A program made the translations under genes and the position numbers. The notes under the pieces are model-generated. The model saw only the letters and a program-made list of their open reading frames with translations, ran no database searches and was not told the origin of the DNA. Below, piece by piece: positions 57,115 through 64,000 of a DNA stretch of 64,000 nucleotides. This DNA comes from Chitinibacter sp. GC72 (GTDB taxonomy: Bacteria; Pseudomonadota; Gammaproteobacteria; Burkholderiales; Chitinibacteraceae), in contig NZ_VIRW01000015.1 in NCBI RefSeq assembly GCF_009760905.1, positions 1-64,000 on the forward strand, in the 5' to 3' direction. Numbering within the stretch: position 1 is the stretch's first letter; each line of letters starts with the position of its first letter.

Positions 57115-57510
57115 TTAAGGGTGAGGGCTCTGGCCATAAATGGCCTGCGGGTCTTTCAGTACGTCCTCGGTGACTTGCCACTGACCATCAATCAGCGTGC
57201 GAAAGAAACAGCTTTCGCGGCCGGTATGGCAGGCAATCCCGCCTTGCTGGCGGATTTTGTAGATCAGCACGTCGCCATCGCAATCGAGCTGAATGTTGGA
57301 AACATGCTGAAAATGCCCCGATTCTTCGCCCTTGTGCCACAGCTTCTGGCGCGAACGCGTCCAGTAGTGCGCCGTGCCTTTTGCTGCGGTTAGCGCCACG
57401 GCCTCGCGGTTGGCGTAGGCAAACATCATTACGCGGCCTGTTTGCTCATCCTGAGCGATGACCGGAACCAGCCCGGCGTCATCGTATTTGATTTCATCAA
57501 GCCAGCTCAT
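57115..57510 (-). CDS. hisI: phosphoribosyl-AMP cyclohydrolase
   Basis: Catalyses the third step of histidine synthesis. The 131-residue protein has [38 protein letters not shown] and [10 protein letters not shown], with the metal-binding Asp and Cys residues. Its start (ATGA) overlaps the stop of the small secreted-protein gene by four bases, which implies coupling. Confidence 0.96.
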   Translation of the reverse strand: MSWLDEIKYDDAGLVPVIAQDEQTGRVMMFAYANREAVALTAAKGTAHYWTRSRQKLWHKGEESGHFQHVSNIQLDCDGDVLIYKIRQQGGIACHTGRESCFFRTLIDGQWQVTEDVLKDPQAIYGQSPHP

Positions 57511-57839
57511 TGCAAGACCACCTTTTCTGCCGTGAAATCGGCTGCCGGGGTGTAATACACAACCCACTGGCGCGTTTCATTGGCTTTGATTTGACCAAGT
57601 TGACCTTCCATTTTCACCGCCTGAACAATCTGGCCGTTGGCGTCGACCACGCTGGGTGGATGCTTGAAATTGTGATCAACTGCCGATTTAACCGTGAGAA
57701 ACAGCGTCAGCTCGTTTTTCAGGCCGTGCCGCATATTGTCGACTTCCATCGAGACATTGGCCGGCGTTTGAATGCTCATATCACACGCCTGTGCCAGTGT
57801 GGCCAGCAGAAATAATGTCAGCGCTGCGATCTGTTTCAT
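57507..57839 (-). CDS. small secreted protein of unknown function within the his operon
   Basis: The 110-residue precursor has a signal peptide ([18 protein letters not shown], then CDMSIQ). The mature part is beta-rich with [29 protein letters not shown], similar in look to periplasmic beta-sandwich proteins; I do not recognise the family. The Cys directly after AQA might be lipidated. It lies between hisF and hisI and overlaps hisI by four bases. No link to histidine synthesis is evident. Confidence 0.6.
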   Translation of the reverse strand: MKQIAALTLFLLATLAQACDMSIQTPANVSMEVDNMRHGLKNELTLFLTVKSAVDHNFKHPPSVVDANGQIVQAVKMEGQLGQIKANETRQWVVYYTPAADFTAEKVVLQ

Positions 57840-57854
57840 ACTCTGTCCGTCCTG

Positions 57855-58622
57855 TTAAAAGCGAACTTCAATGCCCGCGGCGTGCATGGCTTCTTTGGCC
57901 TGCCGAACCGAATATTCGCCAAAATGGAAAATACTGGCGGCCAATACCGCATCGGCATGGCCTTGTTTGACGCCATCAACCAGGTGCTGCAAATTGCCCA
58001 CGCCGCCAGAGGCAATCACCGGAATATCAACTGCATCGGAAACTGCGCGCGTTAGCGGCAGATTAAAGCCGATTTTGGTGCCGTCCCTATCCATACTGGT
58101 GAGCAAGATCTCACCTGCGCCCAGCTGCTGCATTTTCAGCGCCCATTCTACGGCATCAAGCCCCGTGGCGCGGCGTCCGCCGTGCGTGAATACTTCCCAG
58201 CGGCTATTGCTTGCATCAGTCGCTTTGGCGTCAATCGCCACGACAATCGCCTGGCTGCCAAAGCGGCTGGCGGCTTGCTCGACCACTTCGGGGTTCGATA
58301 CTGCAGTGGTATTGATACTGACTTTGTCGGCTCCTGCATTGAGCAGGCGGCGGACGTCGTCTGCTTTGCGCACGCCACCACCGACGGTGAGCGGAATGAA
58401 TACTTGCGAGGCCACCGCCTCGATCACATGCAAAATCAGATCTCTATCATCACTGGAGGCGGTGATATCGAGAAAAGTCAGCTCGTCTGCGCCCTGATCG
58501 TTGTAGCGCTTGGCAATTTCAACCGGGTCGCCCGCATCGCGCAATTCAAGGAAGTTGACGCCTTTGACCACGCGACCGGCGGTCACATCAAGGCAGGGGA
58601 TAATACGTTTGGCTAATGGCAT
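57855..58622 (-). CDS. hisF: imidazole glycerol phosphate synthase, cyclase subunit
   Basis: With HisH it forms imidazole glycerol phosphate and AICAR. The 255-residue barrel shows [16 protein letters not shown] with catalytic Asp11, [19 protein letters not shown] with Asp130, and [13 protein letters not shown]. hisH is not next to it: hisA and an unknown gene are between. Confidence 0.97.
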   Translation of the reverse strand: MPLAKRIIPCLDVTAGRVVKGVNFLELRDAGDPVEIAKRYNDQGADELTFLDITASSDDRDLILHVIEAVASQVFIPLTVGGGVRKADDVRRLLNAGADKVSINTTAVSNPEVVEQAASRFGSQAIVVAIDAKATDASNSRWEVFTHGGRRATGLDAVEWALKMQQLGAGEILLTSMDRDGTKIGFNLPLTRAVSDAVDIPVIASGGVGNLQHLVDGVKQGHADAVLAASIFHFGEYSVRQAKEAMHAAGIEVRF

Positions 58623-58658
58623 ATTTTTTCCGCGCCAGCCCTGCTGAAGGACTGGCTA

Positions 58659-59012
58659 CTATTCTTGCTGTTGGGCTTTCCAGCTCGCCCACACGGCTTG
58701 TGCTGTCTCGGCGTACTGGCTCAGTCCGCCGGCAAATTCGGGTGTAAACCACTGGGTAAACACATTAAAAATAACAAACTGCACGTCTTCGACGCTCATG
58801 CACTGCGGCAGGCTGCGGATGATGCTGCCGACTTCGGGTGCGTAGCCTTCCGGCTCGCCCACCAAGCGAATCATCATCGGGTCGGTGTCGAATAGAATCT
58901 GGCAGACTTCAGCAAACCAGACTGGATTGGATTCCCGCAGTAGCTGACCAATTTGTCGCTCTTCGGTGGCCCAGTCCAGCCATTCGGGCTTGCTGCCGTC
59001 TGCCTCGCTCAT
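58659..59012 (-). CDS. small soluble protein of unknown function within the his operon
   Basis: The 117-residue acidic protein (MSEADGSKPEWLDWATEERQ...) is mainly helical with LRESNPVWFAEVCQILFDTDPMMIRL and VQFVIFNVFTQWFTPE; family not recognised. ATG 59012 is preferred because it starts 5 bases after the hisA stop; the open frame reaches 59027 inside hisA. It is located between hisA and hisF. Confidence 0.6.
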   Translation of the reverse strand: MSEADGSKPEWLDWATEERQIGQLLRESNPVWFAEVCQILFDTDPMMIRLVGEPEGYAPEVGSIIRSLPQCMSVEDVQFVIFNVFTQWFTPEFAGGLSQYAETAQAVWASWKAQQQE

Positions 59013-59017
59013 GGCGT

Positions 59018-59758
59018 TTAGTCGCAAAGCTCGTCGGCTAATTCCTGCGCCTTGGCAAAGTCGATGGTGCCTTCATAGATTGCACGGCCGGTAATCACGC
59101 CTTCGATGCCTTCTTCGGCCACTTCGCACAGCTTGCGTACGTCGTCCAGATTGGTCAGGCCGCCCGAAGCAATCACCGGAATCGTCAGCGCTTGCGCCAG
59201 CTTCACCGTGGCTTCGATATTGACGCCAGAGAGCATGCCATCACGGCCAATATCGGTGTAGATCACGCTTTCAACGCCATAGCCTTCAAAGCGCTTGGCC
59301 AGATCAATCACTTCGTGATCGGTGATTTTGGCCCAGCCATCGGTGGCGACCATGCCGTCTTTGGCGTCAAGGCCAACGATGATCTGCCCGGGGAAAGCGT
59401 CACAGGCTTCGTGCAAAAAGCCCGGTTGCTTAATCGCAGCGGTGCCGATGATGACGTAATCAATCCCAGCGTCCAGATACATTTCGATGGTTTCCAGTGA
59501 GCGGATACCACCACCGAGTTGCACTGGCACTTCGCCATTGATTGCTTTCAGAATCTGCTTTACCGCCGCCAGATTTTTGGGTTTGCCAGCAAACGCGCCA
59601 TTGAGGTCCACCAGATGCATGCGACGCGCGCCCTGACCTAGCCAGTGTGAAACAAAGCTGGCCGGGTCGTCGGAAAATACCGTTGCATCGTCCATTTCGC
59701 CTTGGCGTAAACGAACACATTGGCCGTCTTTAAGATCAATTGCAGGAATAATCAGCAT
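59018..59758 (-). CDS. hisA: phosphoribosyl-formimino-AICAR isomerase
   Basis: Catalyses the Amadori rearrangement in histidine synthesis. The 246-residue barrel has [17 protein letters not shown] with catalytic Asp, [26 protein letters not shown] and [14 protein letters not shown]. Confidence 0.97.
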   Translation of the reverse strand: MLIIPAIDLKDGQCVRLRQGEMDDATVFSDDPASFVSHWLGQGARRMHLVDLNGAFAGKPKNLAAVKQILKAINGEVPVQLGGGIRSLETIEMYLDAGIDYVIIGTAAIKQPGFLHEACDAFPGQIIVGLDAKDGMVATDGWAKITDHEVIDLAKRFEGYGVESVIYTDIGRDGMLSGVNIEATVKLAQALTIPVIASGGLTNLDDVRKLCEVAEEGIEGVITGRAIYEGTIDFAKAQELADELCD

Positions 59759-59838
59759 GATTTGAAAGCATATAGTGAGGGGGTTGAATAAATTAACGGT
59801 TTGTAATTAAACGACATTTCATCGTCCGGTCACAAACT

Positions 59839-60483
59839 TTACAGTTTCCAGTGTACGAAATTTTTCAATAATTGCAGACCGGGGGTGTGACTTTTCTCCG
59901 GGTGACACTGAATCGCAAAAATATTGTCCCGTGCCACGGCCACGGCAAAGCGCGAAGGGTAGGCCGATTCAATCACGGTATCTGCATCGCTGTCGGGCGC
60001 AAAGTGATAACTATGCACGAAATAAAACCGTTCCGCATCGCTAATACCTGCCCACAGTGGGTGAGGCTGTTTGATGAACATTTCGTTCCAGCCCATATGC
60101 GGTACTTTGAGTTTTTGCCCCTGAGCATCAATCATATTTTCCGGCTTGAATTTAACAACCTTGCCTTTGAATACGCCAAGGCAATCCATATCGCCTTCTT
60201 CACTGTGTTCAAACAGTAATTGCGCGCCAACGCAAATGCCCAAGAATGGTTTGCTCGCAGCCGCGTCAAGCACGGCTTGTTTGAGGCCGCTCTCATTGAG
60301 TTCGCGCATGCAATCGGGCATTGCACCTTGGCCGGGGAAAACCACTTTATCAGCGCTGGCAACGACTGCCGGATCGGCAGTCAGAATAATTTTGGCATCG
60401 TCACCGGCGACCAGCTCGAACGCTTTGGTGACCGAGTGCAGATTGCCCATGCCGTAATCAACAATTGCAATGGTTTGTGTCAT
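59839..60483 (-). CDS. hisH: imidazole glycerol phosphate synthase, glutaminase subunit
   Basis: Supplies ammonia to HisF. The 214-residue class I amidotransferase has VVFPGQGAMPDCM, nucleophile Cys84 in GICVGAQLLFEHSEEG, and IFAIQCHPEKS with His and Glu. It is separated from hisB by one base and from hisA by 80 bases. Confidence 0.97.
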   Translation of the reverse strand: MTQTIAIVDYGMGNLHSVTKAFELVAGDDAKIILTADPAVVASADKVVFPGQGAMPDCMRELNESGLKQAVLDAAASKPFLGICVGAQLLFEHSEEGDMDCLGVFKGKVVKFKPENMIDAQGQKLKVPHMGWNEMFIKQPHPLWAGISDAERFYFVHSYHFAPDSDADTVIESAYPSRFAVAVARDNIFAIQCHPEKSHTPGLQLLKNFVHWKL

Positions 60484-60484
60484 C

Positions 60485-61078
60485 TCAACCTACCAGCGTG
60501 CCTTTGGTTGACGGGGTAATGCCGGCCATCCGTGGGTCGAATTCAACGGCCATGCGCAAGGCGCGGCCCAAGGCTTTGAAAATCGTTTCGGCCTGGTGGT
60601 GCGCGTTTTTGCCTTTCAGATTGTCGATGTGCAGGCTGATCGCGGCGTGATTGACAAAGCCACGGAAAAATTCGCCAAACAAATCAACGTCAAAGCCGCC
60701 GATCATCGCGCGAGTGTATTCGCACTCGTATTCCAGACAGGGGCGACCCGACAGATCAACAACGACGCGCGAAAGCGCTTCGTCGAGCGGCACATAGCTG
60801 TGACCGTAGCGCACGATGCCTTTTTTATCACCGACCGCCTTGGCAAAAGCCTGGCCAAGCGTGATGCCGACATCTTCCACCGTGTGATGTGCGTCGATAT
60901 GCAAATCGCCAACGGCTTTGATTTCAATATCAAACAGGCCGTGGCGAGCTACCTGGTCGAGCATATGCTCGAAAAAAGGTACGCCGGTATCAAATTTGCT
61001 CACGCCTGTGCCGTCCAGGTTCAGCGTGATCGTGATTTGGGTTTCCAGTGTATTGCGAGTAACGGTAACTTGGCGCAT
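60485..61078 (-). CDS. hisB: imidazoleglycerol-phosphate dehydratase
   Basis: First gene of the leftward his-tat run. The 197-residue protein is the monofunctional dehydratase, without the phosphatase domain of enterics. [15 protein letters not shown] and [16 protein letters not shown] carry the manganese-binding His pairs. ATG 61078 ([10 protein letters not shown]) is the family start; an open frame extends 147 bases upstream. No clear promoter is seen in 61079-61282. Confidence 0.96.
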   Translation of the reverse strand: MRQVTVTRNTLETQITITLNLDGTGVSKFDTGVPFFEHMLDQVARHGLFDIEIKAVGDLHIDAHHTVEDVGITLGQAFAKAVGDKKGIVRYGHSYVPLDEALSRVVVDLSGRPCLEYECEYTRAMIGGFDVDLFGEFFRGFVNHAAISLHIDNLKGKNAHHQAETIFKALGRALRMAVEFDPRMAGITPSTKGTLVG

Positions 61079-61282
61079 CGATGATTCTCGTATAGGGCAA
61101 TGCCGATCAATACTGCATTTTCCAACAGATTGGCCTTGGCGGGAAGCGCCATGGCGTGAAATCCCGACAATGGCGCAAGAAAAAGCCGGATCGGGCGGTA
61201 CAAAGCGGGTCAATGTTTCGGGCAAATGCTTTTAATTGCGCAAGGCGTGCCTGTCTGGCGCAAGACAGCCGCAAGCCCTGGT

Positions 61283-61831
61283 TCAGGGTTGTAAGAGGTC
61301 GTGTGGCAACTGCAGCAGCAGATCATCAAAGATCTGCCAGTCGTTCAGGCAGCGGCACATCAGGCGTACGCCTTCCAGTCGGGCAATTGCGCTAATGGCC
61401 CGCTGGCGGGCTTGCGCCTGGGCGATGCCGCTGTCGCAAATGACCTGCTGCAGCGCCGCGATCCATTCCTGCACGGCGATACCCATATCCTGGCCAAACA
61501 GCGTGCGTGCATTGCCCATGGTGTAGACATCCAGTGTGCTGGCTTGCTCCTTGTTGGCCTCGCTAATCCGCACGAATTCCATAAACCGTGCCAGCCTGTG
61601 TGCCGGTTCTCCGGCTTGGCGCAGTAAATCCAGCCCGCTTTGGAACCACACGCCCTCGGCCTGCAGGACTGCGCTGGCCATTTCCACTTTGCCATTGGGA
61701 AAATGGTGGTAAAGGCTGCCTTTGCCCAGGCCTGTGGCCTGGCTGATCAGGCTTAATGACGCGCCATCGTAGCCATAGGTGTGAAACACCGTGCGCAAAT
61801 GCCGGATTAATTCGTCGTGCGTAATTGCCAA
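61283..61831 (-). CDS. TetR-family transcriptional regulator
   Basis: The 182-residue regulator has a TetR helix-turn-helix (LISQATGLGKGSLYHHFPNGK) and the all-helical ligand domain, in the AcrR/YxaF style. The start is taken as TTG 61831 because a perfect AAGGAGG lies six bases upstream; the open frame goes on to another TTG at 61885. It is divergent from the NTF2-like gene, and a pseudo-palindrome at 61952-61965 may be its operator. Confidence 0.82.
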   Translation of the reverse strand: MAITHDELIRHLRTVFHTYGYDGASLSLISQATGLGKGSLYHHFPNGKVEMASAVLQAEGVWFQSGLDLLRQAGEPAHRLARFMEFVRISEANKEQASTLDVYTMGNARTLFGQDMGIAVQEWIAALQQVICDSGIAQAQARQRAISAIARLEGVRLMCRCLNDWQIFDDLLLQLPHDLLQP

Positions 61832-61951
61832 AACTGCCTCCTTGTCGGTTTGCTTTGGCTCGCGCGGGGGCGCGCTGCGGTGCAAACGGTTAAAAGTTTA
61901 ACGGAAAAACAGCTGCGCTTGACAAGGCTGGGAGATTTGATCGAGCATTAA

Positions 61952-61965
61952 ACCAAACGATCGGT
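61952..61965. promoter_or_regulatory. candidate TetR-type operator
   Basis: ACCAAACGATCGGT matches its own inverse complement at 10 of 14 positions and looks like ACC...GGT operators of TetR regulators. It lies in the region between the divergent TetR and NTF2-like genes. Inference only. Confidence 0.35.
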
Positions 61966-62013
61966 ACAATTCGATGGTTTTACTTTCTCAGACCCAAGTT
62001 TGGAGTGTGTAAT

Positions 62014-62451
62014 ATGTTGAAATCGCTTTCTGTTAAAGCCGGATTGCTGGCAGCCCTGTGGTTGGGTATGACCATCACGGCGCATGCCGCCCCGACCAGT
62101 ACCGACCTTCTCAATGCCTACATTCAGGCCTGGAGCGAAAAATCGCCCGAGCAAAGGCAGAAACTGCTGGGCAAACTGGTAACCGATTCGGTGCGTTACA
62201 GTGATCAATTCAATCAGGTGAAATCCAGAGCTGCGCTCAATGAGATGATCGGCACATTGCACGAGCAGATTCCGGGCTTGCGCGGTGAAATTATCGGCCC
62301 GGTGCGTTTTATCGATGCGGCGGCGCTGTTTGAATGGAAAGTCTACAACGAAGCCGGTGAGGCGCTGTTTTATGGCGTAGATGCCGTGCAATTTGCCGAA
62401 GATGGCCGCCTGCAGCGGATTGATGGTTTTATGAATGTGGGTTTGAAATAA
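62014..62451 (+). CDS. secreted NTF2-like (SnoaL-type) protein
   Basis: The 145-residue precursor has a signal peptide (MLKSLSVKAGLLAALWLG, then MTITAHA). The mature part has an NTF2-like pattern: LLNAYIQAWSEKSPEQRQKLL, LVTDSVRYSD, ALNEMIGTLHEQIPGL and GYVDAV-like strands such as FYGVDAVQFAEDGRLQRI. Such folds serve as small enzymes or ligand-binding proteins. ATG 62014 is chosen; GTG 62005 overlaps the GGAG site. The next gene is 10 bases away. Confidence 0.72.
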   Translation: MLKSLSVKAGLLAALWLGMTITAHAAPTSTDLLNAYIQAWSEKSPEQRQKLLGKLVTDSVRYSDQFNQVKSRAALNEMIGTLHEQIPGLRGEIIGPVRFIDAAALFEWKVYNEAGEALFYGVDAVQFAEDGRLQRIDGFMNVGLK

Positions 62452-62461
62452 GGAGTTTGTT

Positions 62462-63289
62462 ATGCGCCTGTCTTCCGGTTTGATTTTGGCCAGTCTGATG
62501 CTCTCGCACCTTGTTCTGGCGCAAACGCCACCGCGTTTGCGCACGCCCGTGATTGATAATCGCGGACAAGTCCCGGCCGCTACGCTGGAAAGGCAGGCGC
62601 AGCAGTTTCCTGCGACGTTTTTCCTCGAAGGGGCGGGCGATAAAAAGGAAATTGCTTTTACCTTTGACGATGGCCCCAGCGCCGATACGCCTGCCTTGCT
62701 TGATGTATTGAAAAAAGAAAACGTCAAAGCCACTTTTTTCTGGCTTGGGCAAAGCGTTTTGCAACATCCGGACATTGTGAAACGGGCGCTGGCCGAAGGG
62801 CATGTGCTGGCTAATCACAGCTTTAGCCATCCTAATCTAAGCAAAATGGCCGACGATGCACAGTGGTGGGATGCACAGTTGCAAAGAACGCAGCAGGCGT
62901 TTCAAAAAGTAGTCGGCTTTCAGCCGGCGATGATGCGCCCGCCGTATGGATTTTTGAATGACAGCCAGATCAGCAAACTCAAAGAGCAGGGCATGACGGC
63001 CATTTTATGGTCGGTCGATAGCGCAGACTGGTATCACATCTGGCAAAACAATGCCGATGACGTGGCCAGCGGCAAAATCGATGTCGTGATCAGGCAGTAC
63101 ATTCACCCCGAAGCGATTGTGCTGATGCACGACGCCGGTGGCCGTGGTCGCCAGCCCACCGTGATGGCTGTGCAAGCGCTGATTCCGGCTTTGCGCGAGC
63201 AGGGCTATCGCTTCACGACGGTGGATCGCTTGCTGGGCATTCCGGCCAAGCTGCCCGCATCTGCCAAGGCCAGCACTGTCGCGCCTTGA
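62462..63289 (+). CDS. secreted polysaccharide deacetylase (NodB homology)
   Basis: The 275-residue protein has a signal peptide (MRLSSGLILASLMLSHLVLA) and CE4 motifs: TFDDGPS (motif 1, Asp69-Asp70), HSFSHPNLS (motif 2, His119 and His123), RPPYGF (motif 3), and IVLMHDAGG near the end. It removes acetyl groups from chitin, chitooligosaccharides or peptidoglycan. The chitin-related context favours chitin-type substrates, but this cannot be told from sequence. Confidence 0.88.
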   Translation: MRLSSGLILASLMLSHLVLAQTPPRLRTPVIDNRGQVPAATLERQAQQFPATFFLEGAGDKKEIAFTFDDGPSADTPALLDVLKKENVKATFFWLGQSVLQHPDIVKRALAEGHVLANHSFSHPNLSKMADDAQWWDAQLQRTQQAFQKVVGFQPAMMRPPYGFLNDSQISKLKEQGMTAILWSVDSADWYHIWQNNADDVASGKIDVVIRQYIHPEAIVLMHDAGGRGRQPTVMAVQALIPALREQGYRFTTVDRLLGIPAKLPASAKASTVAP

Positions 63290-63311
63290 GTGTCTGGTTG
63301 GTTTTTTTCTG

Positions 63312-63360
63312 GGGGTATAGCTCTATCTGCATTGCATAGATTGCCTTGTAGCCATATACG
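63312..63360. repeat. 50-bp GGGTATAT palindrome, copy 14
   Basis: Starts GGGGTATAGCTCTATC and ends TAGCCATATACG, tag TTGCAATGTATTGC. Arms pair imperfectly. It lies between the deacetylase and the TPR gene. Confidence 0.6.
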
Positions 63361-63417
63361 TTGCAATGTATTGCATGCGCGGCCTTTGTGCTACAAAGAG
63401 AGCTTAAGAGGAATGCT

Positions 63418-64000
63418 ATGCCCGCCAATCCAGCCAGCCTGCGCCAGATGCAGCTTGACGCCATTCAAGCCCGGATTTTTACCGAGCCCGAGTCCGCACG
63501 CAGCCAGTGCCATGTGCTGCTGAATGCGGCTCGGGATGCCTATGACGTCCACACTTTTATCGCCGCAGCACTGCAGTTATCGCTGATCGAAGATCAGCTG
63601 GGCGATTTTGCCAGTGCGATCAATCTCTTGTCCGAGTCGATGGCGTATGCGCAGGAGTTCCGGCTGTTTCAGCTGATGCCGGCCATTCTGGAGCAGCTCG
63701 GTTGCTGTCATTATTCGCTGGCGCACTATCCGCAAGCGCTGGCCTACTGGCAGCAATGCGTGCTGCTGTGCGGCCACCAGAGCGAGCTGAGTAAAACCCG
63801 TGGGCTGGCGCTGGTTGGTCTGGGGCGGATTTGCGATGCGCTGGGCGATAACCGGCTGGCTGTGATTATGCATAAAGCGGGCTATCAGCTTTTGCTGGGC
63901 ACGCACGACCCTTACCTGATCACGATGGCGCAGATCAATTGGGCGGTGAATGTGCTTAAACTCGCCGACTATCCGCAAGCCCGCCAGCTACTGGACGCCG
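63418..64000 (+). CDS. TPR-repeat protein, N-terminal part (runs off the window)
   Basis: An open frame starts at ATG 63418 after AGAGGAATG and is still open at the window end (194 codons). It consists of TPR-like helix pairs: AALQLSLIEDQLGDFASAINLL, ILEQLGCCHYSLAHYPQALAYW, ALVGLGRICDALGDNRLAVIM. The order resembles the N-terminus of the TPR histidine kinase at 18833, so it may be a TPR-GGDEF or TPR-kinase protein, but the C-terminal domain is not visible. Confidence 0.75.
   Translation, partial: MPANPASLRQMQLDAIQARIFTEPESARSQCHVLLNAARDAYDVHTFIAAALQLSLIEDQLGDFASAINLLSESMAYAQEFRLFQLMPAILEQLGCCHYSLAHYPQALAYWQQCVLLCGHQSELSKTRGLALVGLGRICDALGDNRLAVIMHKAGYQLLLGTHDPYLITMAQINWAVNVLKLADYPQARQLLDA

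Overview
The window looks like chromosome of a betaproteobacterium of the order Neisseriales, most likely a chitin-using relative of Chitinibacter, Deefgea or Silvimonas. This is inferred from protein content (a his-tat operon, CreBCD, a GH18 chitinase remnant, a protein with two chitin-binding modules, a NodB-type deacetylase); no rRNA or other taxonomic marker is present. Base composition is moderately GC-rich, with clearly AT-rich intergenic spots. I see no tRNA, rRNA, CRISPR array or prophage.

Layout. 1-5.7 kb: 3' end of an IS630-type transposase, a YigZ-family protein, an H1-like Ala/Lys/Pro-rich protein with its own candidate operator, NAD(P)HX dehydratase, a PQQ sugar dehydrogenase, a strong promoter with a long leader ahead of a 72-residue protein, and three overlapping small unknown genes. 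5.7-14 kb: an HDOD protein, then creB-creC, followed by a solute-binding protein, a SUKH protein and an M48 protease, before creD, which has a candidate CreB box. 14-22.4 kb: slyX, a flavoprotein, a drug/metabolite exporter with a divergent LysR regulator, an M29-like peptidase, a TPR histidine kinase and YitT. 22.4-33 kb: PhnA, a truncated chitinase, a cupin, a binding protein, a LemA-GYF protein, an AraC regulator, a MATE pump, the chitin-binding protein, a methyltransferase and an unknown gene. 33-44 kb: hemB, betT, dadA, an MCP, a PruR-like periplasmic pterin-sensor candidate coupled to a hybrid histidine kinase, a parvulin and a quinone-reductase-like protein. 44.6-49.3 kb: a compact molybdenum-cofactor operon moaA-mobB-moeA-moaD-moaE-(mobA-moaC fusion). 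49.3-52 kb: a zinc-ribbon membrane protein, SirB2, RluB/F and TlyA. 52-61 kb: one long leftward run hisB-hisH-hisA-x-hisF-y-hisI-hisE-hinT-tatABC-pglL-rluA. 61-64 kb: TetR, an NTF2-like secreted protein, the deacetylase and the start of another TPR protein.

The most unusual signal is not a gene. Eleven clear and three degenerate copies of a 48-51 bp imperfect palindrome, starting GGGTATAT and ending ATATACC(C), are scattered over the whole window and are always intergenic. Some copies carry a tag like TGTAGTGTAT just after the right arm. Length and arms are conserved while the loop varies, so this looks like an undescribed mobile palindrome or RNA hairpin family. Second is the PruR-like/hybrid-kinase pair, which could form a periplasmic pterin-sensing phosphorelay. 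Other points of note are the MobA-MoaC fusion, a ribosome-site-sequestering hairpin, a 12-nt tandem repeat before moaA and a truncated chitinase.
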